A DNA stretch of 64,000 bases from Plutella xylostella (lineage: Eukaryota > Arthropoda > Insecta > Lepidoptera > Plutellidae): contig NC_063999.1 in the NCBI RefSeq assembly GCF_932276165.1, forward strand, positions 8,186,501 through 8,250,500, in the 5' to 3' direction. Of this stretch, positions 46,771 through 60,100 are shown one piece after another. Each line of letters starts with the position of its first letter. Within the stretch, counting starts at the first letter, position 1. The notes below the pieces were generated by a model. That model was not told the origin of the DNA and did no database searches. It was given only the letters and a program-made list of their open reading frames with translations. Position numbers and translations under genes: made by a program.

Positions 46771-46990
46771 GTGAAGGAAAACATCTTGATGAAACCTGCA
46801 CACATAAATTCTACATGTGAAGGAAAACCTCTTGATGAAACCTGGGCATATAAATTCTACATTGTGTAACCTAAGTGCATCCAAAAACGACGGTTCGGCA
46901 AATGTACAGCGAAAAGTTGGTGGCTCGATTGCGAGTCATCTCTGACTACCCCTTCGGGGATTACAGCCGTGAGTATATGTACCCATGTAA
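46771..46990 (+). mobile_element. Second SINE family, body with internal duplication
   Basis: Same body as 42600-42790. The first 46 bp are tandemly duplicated (46771-46816 and 46817-46862) with few mismatches. Confidence 0.7.
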
Positions 46991-47404
46991 TTATAATATA
47001 TTAGATTTTTGTAGCTAAATATTTATATACCTATTAACATAAATTAGGTTTCTAAAGCCAAAAGCAATAATTAAACAGCTTGGTAATAGGCTAGAAAATA
47101 AAATAAGTAAAGTAGTCTCACATAAAGCTTTAAAAAATTCAAATACTTAGGTACCTAATCTATCGTTAAAAAATAAACGCAAATTTCATTTAAAGGCACA
47201 AAGTTGCCATAAAGTTCTAAAAGGCCGGGCTAATAATGTACGACTGACCTATTTAACGGGTTGCAAGTACAGGGGGGTCTCTCTATTATGTTGAAAATCT
47301 AAGTTTCGGAACGCTTCTGCGCGAGCCACCACTCTATCTTGTATTAAACGCCGATTGCACAACAGCTTTCGTTCGTTATTATTATTAAATTCTAAAACAC
47401 ACGC

Positions 47405-47653
47405 ACTCACGCCTTGTACTAATGTACTCCCTTGCGGGGTAGGCAGAGGTGCATTGCTGCACCCACTTTTCGCCAGAGTGTTATGTTAGTCCCAATGTAA
47501 TAGGGGGCGGGCCTATTGCCATTTTACGGGCACATCCAAGACCCGAGAACAAATATCTGTGTTTAAACAAATATCTGCTCCAGCCGGGAATCGAACCCGG
47601 GACCATCGACTCAGTAGTCAGGGTCACTAACCACTACGCCATTCGGTCGTCGT
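47405..47653 (-). mobile_element. tRNA-headed SINE with a second body type
   Basis: Minus-strand head with an intact B box near 47580-47600, joined to a different body: complement of GGGGTAGGCAGAGGTGCATT and CTGCACCCACTTTTCGCCAG. The body shares nothing beyond the first 50 bases with the copy at 31117, so two SINE subfamilies share one tRNA head. Confidence 0.8.
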
Positions 47654-48420
47654 AAATTCTTTATTGCACATAAATTAATTTCTACAAAGGCGAACTTAAT
47701 GCTAAAAGCATTCTCTTCCAGTTAACCTTGGGCGTTGTGGAGAAAGTGATAGGTAGTGCGAGAGACAATGAGAACAGTTCGTTTGTTTTTGTCTGTATAG
47801 AGTAACCCTCTAGACCACGATTACCCCTAATTGATTACTTGTCTGATGTGGTTGACCGGGCCTGCAAGATTAAACGGAAATGGAGACATTTTTTTTTCGT
47901 ATCTTTCCGGTGGAACATGCTCATTTGTTTGATCTAGCTGAGAGGGTATGAAACTTAGATTAAACATATATATGCGTACAAGAAGGAGCGTCAGTTAAAA
48001 GAAATGTTTCGACAAATAACACTCTTCTTCTACCACTGAGCTTGAGCTTTTATTTTGAAATAGTTCAGTTACAAGATTTGTGACTCTATTCATTGGTACA
48101 AATTGATGTTTGTCATTAGGTAGAACTTAAAACGGTTAAGACAGTAAACAAAATACGGACAGTTTTTTGCTTTGTTTTTGTATGTGATACACCATCTTGT
48201 TCATAATATATGTATTGTTAATCTAATGTATAAAAGATTAATTAAGCTATCACTGTATGTCAAGGGAAGACCTAATGGTTTTAAGAGTTATTAACTACTG
48301 AGTGAATAATAAATTAATCATGATGATATTATATGTTTTCACTGCCTGTATGATATAACACGCGTGGGAAGGAAAATGAAGGCCAGACAACGTTTCAGGC
48401 TAGTGGTATCTGTAGGTATA

Positions 48421-48666
48421 CATGGTGTTGCAAAAAGGGTATACTAAGCCTAAACCAACATGTTCAGCATGTTATATATATATCTAATCTCAAATCTGAA
48501 ATCAGAATTTCAAAATTTGCGAAAAACATTATTACTCTCGATAGTAAAAAGGTCACATGACCAACTAAGTTTCTATGGAATGAAATTCTGATTTCAGTAT
48601 CGGGCTTAGATATAACATGCTGCACATGCTGGTTTCGGCTTAGTATACCCTTTTTGAAACATCCTG
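48421..48666. mobile_element. CAGGGTGTTGC family, full palindrome (246 bp)
   Basis: It starts CATGGTGTTGCAAAAAGGG and ends CCCTTTTTGAAACATCCTG, flanked by TA on both sides (48419-48420 and 48667-48668). Inner arms mirror each other (ACATGTTCAGCATG and CATGCTGCACATGCTG). Second complete example, related to 38903-39162. Confidence 0.85.
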
Positions 48667-49314
48667 TAGTTATACTTACAGGTTTTTGAAGAAGTGGTAA
48701 TTGTAATTAGAAAACAGCTCAATGTAAGGCTAATTCTGAACCATTCTGTAATCATAAATATGCCAACTTGTTTTGATAATCTAACGAGTAATAGCCATCA
48801 CAAATAATATATTATCATGAAAATTATTATACATTTAAGTATTTTTTTTATCACAGTGCTCTTCTAATGTATGTGTCTAAATAGTTATATATGCTTAATA
48901 CACACTTATTTATAAAAACTTACTACTGAACTCAACATATCATTCTAGCTTTTGAAAGCTGCAAACGAATCCGAGAGTACCAGGGCGACATATCCGCGCA
49001 TCGATCTCCTCGAAATTCAGTGAAAGTCGCGATTCGTATCGAGCGCTTTGTGATGACTCCCTTTGTGACGAAGGCGATGCACCAGGGAGCCAGAAGATAA
49101 AAGAACCGGGGTTTCCTCTTGATTAAAGGTTTTTCAGCGGAAATAGGTGAACGGAATATTACGAAGAGGTGTTTTCAATCGTTGGTGTAATCTGGAGTTT
49201 ACATTATTTCACTGTTAAAAAATCACTGTCTTGTAAATTTTGGTAATTACTGTATATTGTAAATAAAACAAGTACAAAAAATATATCGTTTTAAATAGTT
49301 ACCTACTATTCATA

Positions 49315-49527
49315 CAGTGCGACAAACTTATCTGTTCCGGTGAGAGCGAACTAAGTTGATTCATATCTCATTACTTACTAATGAATTATATATTGATATA
49401 GATTAGATGGGTATATTAAAACCACAAGAGTGAATTACCACTACTTGCAAACTTAAAATCTTATAGAATTAAGAAATATTAGACATTTACGTGAGCTCTG
49501 ACCGGAACAGATAAGTTTGTGGCACTG
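49315..49527. mobile_element. CAGTGCGACAAACTTATCTG inverted-repeat element
   Basis: 213 bp with inverted ends CAGTGCGACAAACTTATCTG and CAGATAAGTTTGTGGCACTG (about 34-nt arms). TA on both sides. The interior is AT-rich with no ORF. CAGTG-type ends and TA duplication fit a Tc1/mariner-derived MITE. Confidence 0.82.
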
Positions 49528-49725
49528 TACATTGCTTGCCTATTCCTTATTCACTGGAATGCATAACTTGGATTTGTCAAGGTAGGTAATCAAAGTGGTG
49601 ATGTAAGTCTTCCATGCTTCACATTATAAATAATTTGGAACTAACCGTTGAAAATATTCGACGTACTCACTTAGGTTGGTAATAATAATAACTTAGCACG
49701 CGAGCTTCGCATCAGGCTAGCCAAA

Positions 49726-50067
49726 TATACGAATACATTCCGGTGAAAAGTAAACGATAAATATACAGGGTGTGTCTTTCGTAGGTGCATATCTGGAAGT
49801 ATGTTACAGAGCTCTTCATTCTGAACAACTTTTGTTATAATGACCTTGGGATATTCTCAAAAAAAAATATCTACTCCCCATACACAGTGTCACGTAAACA
49901 ACCAATTTTTGTATGTGGAAGCATATTTTTTTTTCGTTATATCCCAAGGTCATTATAACAAAAGTTGTTCAGAATGAAGAGCTCTGTAACATACTTCCGG
50001 ATATGCACCTACGAAAGAATCTCCCTGTATACGAATACATTTCGGTGAAAAGTAAACGATAAAAATA
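49726..50067. mobile_element. CTTTCGTAGGTGCATAT foldback element, copy 2, in 40-bp direct repeats
   Basis: The element itself is 49766-50027 (262 bp), palindromic and TA-flanked like copy 1. It is bracketed by 40-bp direct repeats, 49726-49765 and 50028-50067, starting TATACGAATACATT and matching at 38 of 40 positions. Confidence 0.88.
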
Positions 50068-51128
50068 TTTGCCTGTGTGTGAAAAATGTTATCCAAATCG
50101 ATTCTTAAAAGAACATTAACCTTATGCGAAATTTCTACATCTATCTATACATCTATACTGAGATATAATAGAAACAATTTGATGGTTTGTTTTAATTGTA
50201 AGTAAGAACTTATTTAAAAAAACCCTTTAAAAAACCCATTATAATTCGTATAAAATAATGGTATTTAGTAAATTGTAACTTTATAGTTCTTTGGAATTCC
50301 CATGGGAAGCTCGAATGGCAACGATACGAACGAACGATGGAATAGATATTATTTCATGTCGATCATATTCCATGTCTCTTTAATCGTGAAAGCATGTCGC
50401 ATTTATTATATTCTTATCTTACTCAATTTTCAGCTACCCGAGTTTAACCTTTAACATACACGATCGGTCGATCAAACTCATTACTGTTCGCAAAATAAAT
50501 AATAAATAATAATGGTCCCGAGCGGTTGACAGTGTATAAAAATTTGCCTTTCCTTTGCACAATATTTTTTTACGTAGGTACAATGTATACGAAATAATTT
50601 ACTCAACATACTAAGTTAACGAATTATTTCATGATGACTGTGCCTACATTATGATACTTTAAGCGTCATTTATATCTTGTTACTGCGTCTACCATAATGA
50701 CGATACACCTAATAGTACTAACATTTACAACGTAAAGCATTATGAAACAGGAGACATCATATTTATCTCGAAAACAGCATGCAAGATAAGAAATGTCACA
50801 TACTGCCGTCAAGAGATTTTCCGACCAACTTAACTAGAACTGTTTCCATTCTTAGAAACATGTTAGTATGAAAACTGTTGATAGGTCTCAGATATCTGGT
50901 TTTCAAACACAATTTACTGAATAGGAACGATAACGAGTTTAAATTAATAATGAATAAGTAATATTGCAATCAGGTAGTCTAATTTGTCATTTGATAGAGT
51001 AAAAAGGGATTCCTTTTCATTTCCAGTTTATGTACCTAATTTGTGTTAAAGTAATATTCCCTATACTAAATCATATTTTTGTTTTTTTTAGATTCAGTTT
51101 AGTATAACGTAGTGTTTTTTTTCCTCAG

Positions 51129-51186
51129 TGGATTAAGTGATCATTCGAAATGGTGGAACTTGATTTAGCGGTCACATCTGATGGAG
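51129..51186 (+). CDS. Transporter exon 1 (start codon exon)
   Basis: The ATG at 51150-51152 opens 12 codons plus one base before a perfect GTAAGT donor at 51187. A pyrimidine-rich tract ending in CAG at 51126-51128 sits 21 bp upstream of the ATG. The exon may therefore begin at 51129 with an upstream non-coding exon, or transcription may start near here. The start is chosen because the encoded acidic N-terminus runs in phase into exon 2. Confidence 0.72.
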
Positions 51187-54100
51187 GTAAGTTTTATTTT
51201 GTTACTAACTAGTGTTTTTATATTTCATTTCAGCTGTTGACAGGCGATGTTATACCTAATAACAGCTGATGTAATAATAATAACATTCTCCTTATCTTTT
51301 TCAACATTAATATTTACACACATACATAGGTAGGTACATATATGATACATTTATACTGCCTACTCGCTAAACAATGTTTAATTTCGTCCTTTAAATACGG
51401 ATCAGCAATCATAAACCGAACAAAATAAAGTCCGTAGGCGTAAAACATTAACGACTACGCAGTAATAATGGTAACAAGGCCAAAATATTCCAATTTACAT
51501 TTTATTATTTTCTTATTAGTATTTAACAAACTCGAATGAAACAAAAACAAAGCTGAAAATAATTTGAGTTTACAGGATAACCTCCCATCTAGCGGTGGAG
51601 CCCTGGTAGTCGGAATATGTCACCATGTCTCGAAACCTTTCATCATTCATTGTACGCTCCATAGCTTTAGTCACAGTATTCAAGACATACGCACTTTTGT
51701 ATGCAGACATCCAATCCTTTCCATTGAAATTCTTCTCGACGCCAAAATCTCTTTTATACAGGCGTAACCACAATCCATCTTCTTTTATCGCGTAATACAT
51801 TCGCCTGCAAGACTCAGAAACGCTTAGCACATCTCTCAATGTTAGTTTCAGTACTATTTCATGTATTATGTCTTCTGGTAATCCAGAGAAATTGGCGCTT
51901 GGAGAATTGTGGTGATTTAGTATCGCACACTTAATAGGTCGAATAATCTTTTCAGTGAATAACGAAGCTAGTGTATCTAGGTTAGTAAATATGGGTACTT
52001 CCGAATTGTTCAACATTGATATGTAATGGTTTATCGGCAAACATAACGAATAAGTCTCCGTGGGCAGCTCTGAAATAGTTCCATTTATAAGAGCAACATC
52101 GTTAAGGAAAGTGACTATGATTTTAACGTGCATGTCTTTAACACCGAACATGGTATGTGTTGCTTCCAGCTGTTTCGCATCTTGGTCTTTAATTTCCTTA
52201 ATGTATTCTTTGATATCTTTACTTTCTTCGCTATTACCGTTTAGCAACACGAAGTCATTATCTTTCATCAAAACGAGCAGTAGAGCAAAAAATAGGTCGT
52301 TCTTCAAAGATTTTGGTTTGATTAATTCTTCAATCAGCGGCAGCATTGTTCTTTGAAACGCTAAAGGCAAAGGTCCTTTTGTTGGCCCTTCCATTATTTT
52401 GTCTATAAAATATTAAATTTTACCGTTTACCTTTGATCCTCGTATTTGTTGTTTTGACTTTTTGACTCTGTCAAAGAATAATGTCAACTTCAAACAAATA
52501 CGTAATTGACACGACCTTACTTTTTAATTCTTCTAAACGAGGTTATAAGTTGAACAAAAAATTGTAGATCTGTGCTGTGCAGTAAAATTTAAATAAGTAT
52601 TATTTTATGCATTTTCAGAATACTACGCCATTATCTAGCCTTTCCACAATACATACCTAATAACTATACACGAAAAACAAAAACCTCGAACCCATAACTC
52701 CCATAACCTCTCTCATCCCCAATTTTTTTTGCCCAAACATTTTCTTCCACCTTTTCAGGCAAAGCGCCCACGGAGGCCCCAGAAACTGGCAAAGACCTGA
52801 CACCGATGCAGCAAATGGACATCGCGCTCAAAGATTGCAAGTTCGGGCTCTTCCACCTCCGTCTATTATTCACTGCACTGGTCGGATACGTGGCGACGGT
52901 CCTTGTGTCTAACTCCTCTGCGTACTTACTGCCGGCAGCTGAATGTGATCTGGACATGGGATTGGTTCACAAGGGGATTTTAAACGGCATGCCTTATTGT
53001 GGTGAGTTGGTATTTTTTTAGGTACTTGTTGTTGTTATGTCACTTTTGGCTTTAAAAGTTTTTCCGTGCAAATTCCGGGTTAAATAGGTATATAATAATA
53101 TGATTATGGTAATCCTGGGTGTCAGCTCAGCTTCCTACATATTTATAGAAAGTCAATCATAAGAAAGAGTAATCAACATACCTACTCACAAACTTTTCCC
53201 TTATATTTAAAAAGTAGAATTCGCAATTGATAAGATCTGTGAAAGAATAAGGCAACTTGATAATAAAATAAGACTTCAGTAGCTACGACTGTGCCAGAAA
53301 TATCATAATAATAATAATATTTTTGATTGTGTTGCATTTAATTTGCCCCCTAATGTTTTTTCTGGAAGAGATAGCTTTTTGGGAACTCTTGTTAGCCTCC
53401 AAAACTTAATTGAAGTTGTTGACATTTTAGTATAATTAACAGAATATACCTACTAGGAATAATATACATCGCAGTCCGTTATCTGGTCATCAGAGTACAA
53501 CCATTAGCACTAAATTACGGAAGATTAAGTCCAGCTAATCCGATAAACGATAGAACAGGCTATTACGATTACGAAGTAGAATTAAATAATTACTTAATGC
53601 AGTGAATTGTTCAGGTATATCATCAAACTACTTGATTGAATTGTTTTTTTTTAATTACTTAGATAGGTAATTTGTGGTAAGAATTTGATAATATTTTATT
53701 GTAATAGTATTGCTTCCATTGGATGTTTTCTTAAAGACTGATCTGTATAAAAGTATTGGCTATGATGCCTGATTTTCCTTGGCAAACTAGATTTAAAACG
53801 GTTTTGAAGAAAGCATAACCCTTCATAATTTATCTATTCGTCACAATACCTAAGTTCACAACCAACAATCTCAGACATTTCTTACAATACGGTACCAACT
53901 CTTAACAAAGCCCATGCATGGCAAGAGAAATACCCCCGGCAAGAACTGAAAACTTATCTTTAGAGCCTTCACCACATCACGGCAGCATTGACAAGTTAGA
54001 GCCATCTGTGTTCGGCTCTGTCGGCTTGCGAGCTGCACTCAACTTTAGCTACACTCCACATTCAACTTGTTTATAAACTCGTTGAAAAGAATAATGGTCC

Positions 54101-57100
54101 CAACTTTGAAGGATTGCTAGACGCAGCCGGCATCTGTTACTTAAGCTCTATGCTTCGTTTAAGCTGATCGGGATGCAAGTTCACTTTACATCTGCCTGTT
54201 GTATTGGCTCAGATAATAGCGTACGTGAAAGGAGCCTCTTCAAGTGACGTATCACCTGTTCCTTATATATACGTAACAAAAGTTTAAGAAGGCTGTGGTG
54301 AAATCCTAATAAAAACTTAAAAAAATATTTATAAATGATAGTTATAATAATATAGTTGTGAGAAACAGCGTTTTTCACGATTAGATTATAATGGAGTGAA
54401 AGAAAAGTTTACTTGTATGTAATGAGAAAAATATGATTTTACTCTATCTTTGCAAAGTTAAGTCACTTAGTACTTGACCAAGTAACTCGTACATTCCAAA
54501 CACACCCCCATCAAACTTTCGCAGAGTCTGAGATTCAAGATGAGTTTCTTCGAATTAAACAGCTATACGCAATGGTGTAAGACTCCGAATTGTGTCAAAT
54601 AAATTAGAATTTCGTTACCGAATCTCAAGCTGTTTTGTTTTCCGTCAGTTGTTTCGCTAACTTCCCGGAATTGGGTATTTTATCTTATTATTTCTGCCGT
54701 TTAGAGTGTCGTATTTCTGTTTTTACTCCGTTGGCTGGCTGTGGCTGCTGAAACAATGACATTGATATCAGTAAATTACTTATTTTTATCGATGAAGGTT
54801 TTTTATTTTTTCTAGCATTCATTCTATTTAGAATCACACCACACATATAATTTAAATAATACCATCACTAGCAATGAAAAAGATGATTTCACTGGAACAT
54901 TTTCTTAGGTCGCGAGTGTATAATTGTATATTGTTGGTAAAAAGTTATTTTCTTTTCCAGGTATGATGATATCGTGCGTGGTAGCCGGTTTCCTCACTGA
55001 CACTTTTGGCCGTAAGATGTTCTTAATGATCGGTTACGGAGGAGACTTCCTCTTCACTCTGCTCTCCGCGTCGAGCCAAACGTATAAAGTCCTTATTTCC
55101 GGAAAATTCTTTGAAGGGTTCTTGTAAGTATAATTTGATACACTTATGTATCACTGAGTTGCAGAAAGGATCTTTAAGTTAATGACGGCATTAAATGTAT
55201 TGTTGCCTTGCTTTGACAGTATACGGACAGAGACAGACATAGATTTAATGTCGACATTAGCTTAAAGTCCCTTTCTGCAACTCGGCATTAGTCACTTAAA
55301 TGCTGAATTTTAATGTCGGCATTAAATCTAGGTATATCTTGAAAGGTCAGTTGCAAAATATCAGTCATGTCAAGTATCAGTCTGTACCATGCATCTGGTG
55401 GTCAATACATAACAAACACATAGCTATTAACATTCAAAACATGGTCGACCACAGCTGCTTGAGACTAGGTAGAATGATTTTCTCTAGATCGCTCTAGCAA
55501 CCACAACACGAATCACTTACCAGTTACCGCTACCAGTTTACATGCGACTAAACCGTTTACTGGCAATACATTGCTTTGGACAACATCCATTGATCGGTTT
55601 CCAAGTAGAGCTATGTCGATTTGGCGTGAATGTGCATCAATCTCTGACGGTGTAGGTTTTAGCTCAATTTAATGTGTTTCTTGAAAATTGGGAGTGGTGT
55701 GTACGAAGAGAGGTAGTTTTGTTTTCTTTCTGGGGCGGAAGATGTCGACAATGGGTGTACTTAACCGATATACCTTTCCCATCTTTAAATCTTGTAGCAC
55801 CTAAATCATTTTACCTAATATTTTATAAAGAGGAATTTTGTATTTGAATATAAGTGAGTGTCTATAAATAGGCGTTTGTATGTTTAATTAAGTGGTGTTT
55901 TTAGAAGTTCTTAAATTATAAAAATTTAATTACAGTTTTGCGATGGCCAGGAGTCCTACAATGTCATTCACCTCAGAATTCTGTCATACAGGCATCAGGG
56001 ACAGAATGATGTTGTGCCAATCCTCTTTCGGCGCTATGGCGCAGATAATAATAGCCATTATGTCTTGGCAAATTCTGATACGGGACTGGAGGCTGACATT
56101 GTTTGATGGATATCTTGGTAAGTGGAAATATCGTTGTAATAATTAAATTTATGAAAACATAATCGTTTATAATATCCTCTTCATGACGAAATTTCAGCAT
56201 TTACTATTAATTACTCAAGTAAAAAATACTTTGGTGACCCTGATTGCCAACTCAGTTTTGAAAACGGAATTCGGACCTAAACACTCGTTCAATTTGAAAA
56301 TGCTGAATTTGGAATGAATTCGACACAAATTTCCTTCTCGATATTTTATCGTTTCAAGTAGTCTTGGGTCTAACGGTGTATTCATATATTTCTTCTGGTA
56401 TGTGAATTTTATCAGATTTAAAAGTAATCCCCTATTCCAAATCCATTATTAAGCGTTACTACTACCGTAGTTCATTCCTATGCTCTGATTTCCAAACGAA
56501 ACACACCGCTATTCCATTATCGATGTACCACGAATTCATTACCGCATGTACCATGCTTGTTCACCTTTCCCCTACCTGTCAATACTTCAACGTCATGATA
56601 ACTAATAGCTTGGAAGGTCGTCCGAGAGCCAATCAGGCCTTCGCTTTAATACAAGCCGGGTCTTTGACAGATGACAACATGACACGAGAAGGTTCGGAAG
56701 TTGTAACATCGCATCTATGCTGTAAGGGGACGACGCTTTGTGTAAAAGAGGTACAGTCAGCTGCATAAGCAGCTATACATTTTTGAACCTTGTCAATCTA
56801 ACAAACCGCCTATCCGAAGCATTGACGTTTCGTCAGTTTGACAAGGTACAGAAGTGTATAACAACTTATGCAGCTAACCGTACAGTGGATAGATGGATAG
56901 TACGCGAAAGGAGAATTCCTGAGTGACGTATCAGCTGTTCTTTACACTATAGGTACTGATGCTGATCTTGATAGTCCTTTCACAACGGTGACCAACCCTA
57001 TACCAGCTCTAGTGTTCACCGAAGATATAAATGTATTTGTTGGTCTTTCTTTGAAAACTAACAGCAAAATCTTGTCATACATAGATATTGATATTTCGCC

Positions 57101-60100
57101 CATTAGTTAGACCCACGTTAAACCTCGGCATACACTACTTGAGAATAAGTTTTCAAAAGCCTAAAATTCTGTGTGAAATATCATGATCATTAGCTTGTTT
57201 GTCTTGTTACCTAAATTGTTTTATTTTATGCTCAAATGTATTGTTTTCCAAACAATTTGAAGGCGGATTACAAATTTGAAGGTAGGGTACCTACCTAATT
57301 GTATTTTTTTCTTTTAGTGGCCTGAATTTTCATACTCAGCTCTTGAGACTTTTTCAACAACATAATGATACTTGTTAGTCTCTAAGTGAGACTTAAAGCA
57401 TGTCTCAAGGTTATCGTCAACTTTAAAAAAGAATAAAGTACCTACTAATTATATTCTAAAAAGAAAATTATTACGTACCTCTGAAATTTTCTTCAAAATA
57501 TTTTTGTAATGATGACAGACATTTTGACATGTCTTTTTTCAAAAATTTGTTTTTTTCTAAAGTACCTAGTTGTCGCGAGTTATTTATTAACAGCCTTAAT
57601 TCAAATGTTTCTTAATTCTAACAGCAAACCACTGTACCTTCAACATCACAGAAGTGAGCGCGCGGCCTCCAATATCTTAGGGTATGACCTAGTTTCCCTG
57701 TAGAAGCTAAAAAGCCTGAGATCTCACAATGAAGTGAGCCAGATAAGACCTGTTTGCTAGACCTCCTCATTCATTAGCAAGATAGATCGTGCTGGAAATG
57801 GGCTGTCGACGATGGAAAATCAATGGTGCAGGGCAAAAACGGCGGTGGAAGCCGTAAATTGAATCGTTCTTACCTTACCCAAGTTGATTCCTCGGAATAA
57901 TGTAGGAACGGCATAATTGCAGTCCAACCTCAAATAAAGAAGTAATATTTTAAAAAAAGAATCGGCTCAAGCGTTTATAAATTTAAAAGGAGAATAGGGG
58001 ATAATTTAATATATTGTATTTATAATTGGTAGGTATATTAAATTTTGATAAATGATTACTACTTCAGAAACATATTTTTTGGGTACATAAATCATATAAA
58101 GAAAAATAGTATAGTCTACTACCATAGACCTTAGTATATACTGGCGTAGTATATACTGGCGTAGTATATACTAAGTCTATGCCTAATACCATAGACTTAG
58201 TTATACTATTAGGTATATAGGTTATTTACTAGTATGTATTATTATTATTATTATTATATTATACTACTACTAATACCTACATTTTAATAAAGCAATGTAT
58301 TTGTTCTGAGGATAAACCTGAGGTGCTATGCTGAGGCGTGAGTGCTATATGGTAGCTCCTTCTACTGACGCTATTCACAGAACCAAAGACTAGAATATTG
58401 AGAATATCAGAGAACTCGATAGATAAGCTGTCGACAAGAGGCAGTCAATGTAGTAGAGTATTCGTGTATTAATAATTCGATGGGATCTGAGAGTCTATTC
58501 TCCTCCTTAGCAGTCGCAAACAAATCGCAAACTGACATTTTCCATTTCGCCCTGAAACATAGGTACAGTAAAACTATAAAGTCTTGAAAACGGAAGTGGA
58601 TTCTAACTAAATGTTAAAGACCGTATTTAATAGAACTATTATATATTTTTAAGGACAAATCCGCTAAAAAGCCATTATCAATCGGTATTTTATTTTTAAA
58701 ACGGTTGTACTTAAATGTAAGTTAATAACTGACAATGACAAAAAGTCTTAAAGCGAAATCGCACTCTTTATTTTCATGACTTTATAGTTGGACTGTATAC
58801 ATACATACGTTTATATGTATAGAATTAATGCATTTAGTATGTACCTGGTTCATGTTAGGATGTCAATGCTTTAAATACAATACGCCTTTTTATTCATCTT
58901 TGACTAATTTTCGATTTTGATAACTGGACATGGACAATATGAATTAATTGGATGAATTGATGATGAATTTATTTATTTAAAATGGCATGAGCGTACGTTT
59001 TATAAACGTTTCTGATACTTTTAAGGGAATGAATCGAGTTTTAAGGTTGCATAATGGTCGCACAACCGTGGTTGTGGCATGAGAATCTAAGCTCTGGGCG
59101 TCTCAGAAGTTCAGTGACACAAAAGCCTTTGTAACACCTATTTGTGACACTGATATTCATTAATACCTAGATTGAATAGAAGAAAATATAGATACACGTT
59201 GTGTAAGTAAAGTTGTACAGTAAGCCGAATTGAGATCAAATAACTCAGGCAGTCATTTTAAGTAAATTTGTTTCTATATAATTATTATGATTATATAACA
59301 TATCTCGCGATTTTTGTAAAATTATAGAAGTAGGTAGTAAGCAAAATCGTAAAGTGGACCCTACCAACGAAGATTGGTAAAATTTTTCAACGCACTAATT
59401 TTAATTTAAGTAAAATATTTAAAATATTTTTTTTAAATATTTTTACATTGAAAATTAAAAAAAATAAACAACCGACTTCAAATAACCACTAATAAGTAAG
59501 AAATAATTTAACCGGTGCGGTGACAAAGTAATCTGAGGAAATATGGCACCAACTTCAAAAAAGAACAGTTCCTGCTTAGGTAACTATATTTTTACTGTCA
59601 AGTCGAATTGGTGTAAACCTTAAATTTTTTATTACTTTTTAGTGGTTTTTTGAAGTCGCTTTTTTATTTTTTTTAAATTATTATTTTATTTTATTGTTTT
59701 TAGTTTAATTGCAATAATTTTCAATCAAAAGTAAGAGGCAAATGATTCCAATTCTATCAGCCTTCCGTTTCTATCATCAGATCAGCTCAAGGTCACCGTT
59801 ATATTTTTTTGTTATAAGAACTATATTCACGTTTTAAATTTCATTAGAATCGGTTAATAGTCTCCCAAAATGGAAATTAATACCCTATTTTTACCCCTTG
59901 GGGGTGGAATAAAATTCAGAAAAAAATGGGACCACCCCTGAGCTCAACCCAATACATCAAAAAAAAATTCGGTCCATAAATGGCGGAATAATCGGTGAAC
60001 ATACATAAAAAAAAACATACATACAGACGAATTGAGAACCTCCTCCTTTTTTTGAAGTCGGTTAAAAACAACGCTTTGACATTGTAACAATTAGTGCCTA

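Larger units (their letters stand above)
46991..51128. other. No gene seen upstream of the transporter
   Basis: Holds SINE and foldback copies. The 48953-49130 stretch has higher sequence complexity and could be regulatory or an old repeat. A TATAAAAAT word at 50536 lies about 600 bp before the first coding exon but nothing else marks it as a promoter. Confidence 0.45.

Noticed and set aside
50530..50560. TATAAAAAT as the transporter core promoter
   Set aside because: TATA-like words are common in this AT-rich DNA and nothing else supports a transcription start there.
55943..56146. Separate short genes at 52806, 54924, 55943 and 61126
   Set aside because: Each is one exon of the single transporter gene; splice phases and protein continuity join them.
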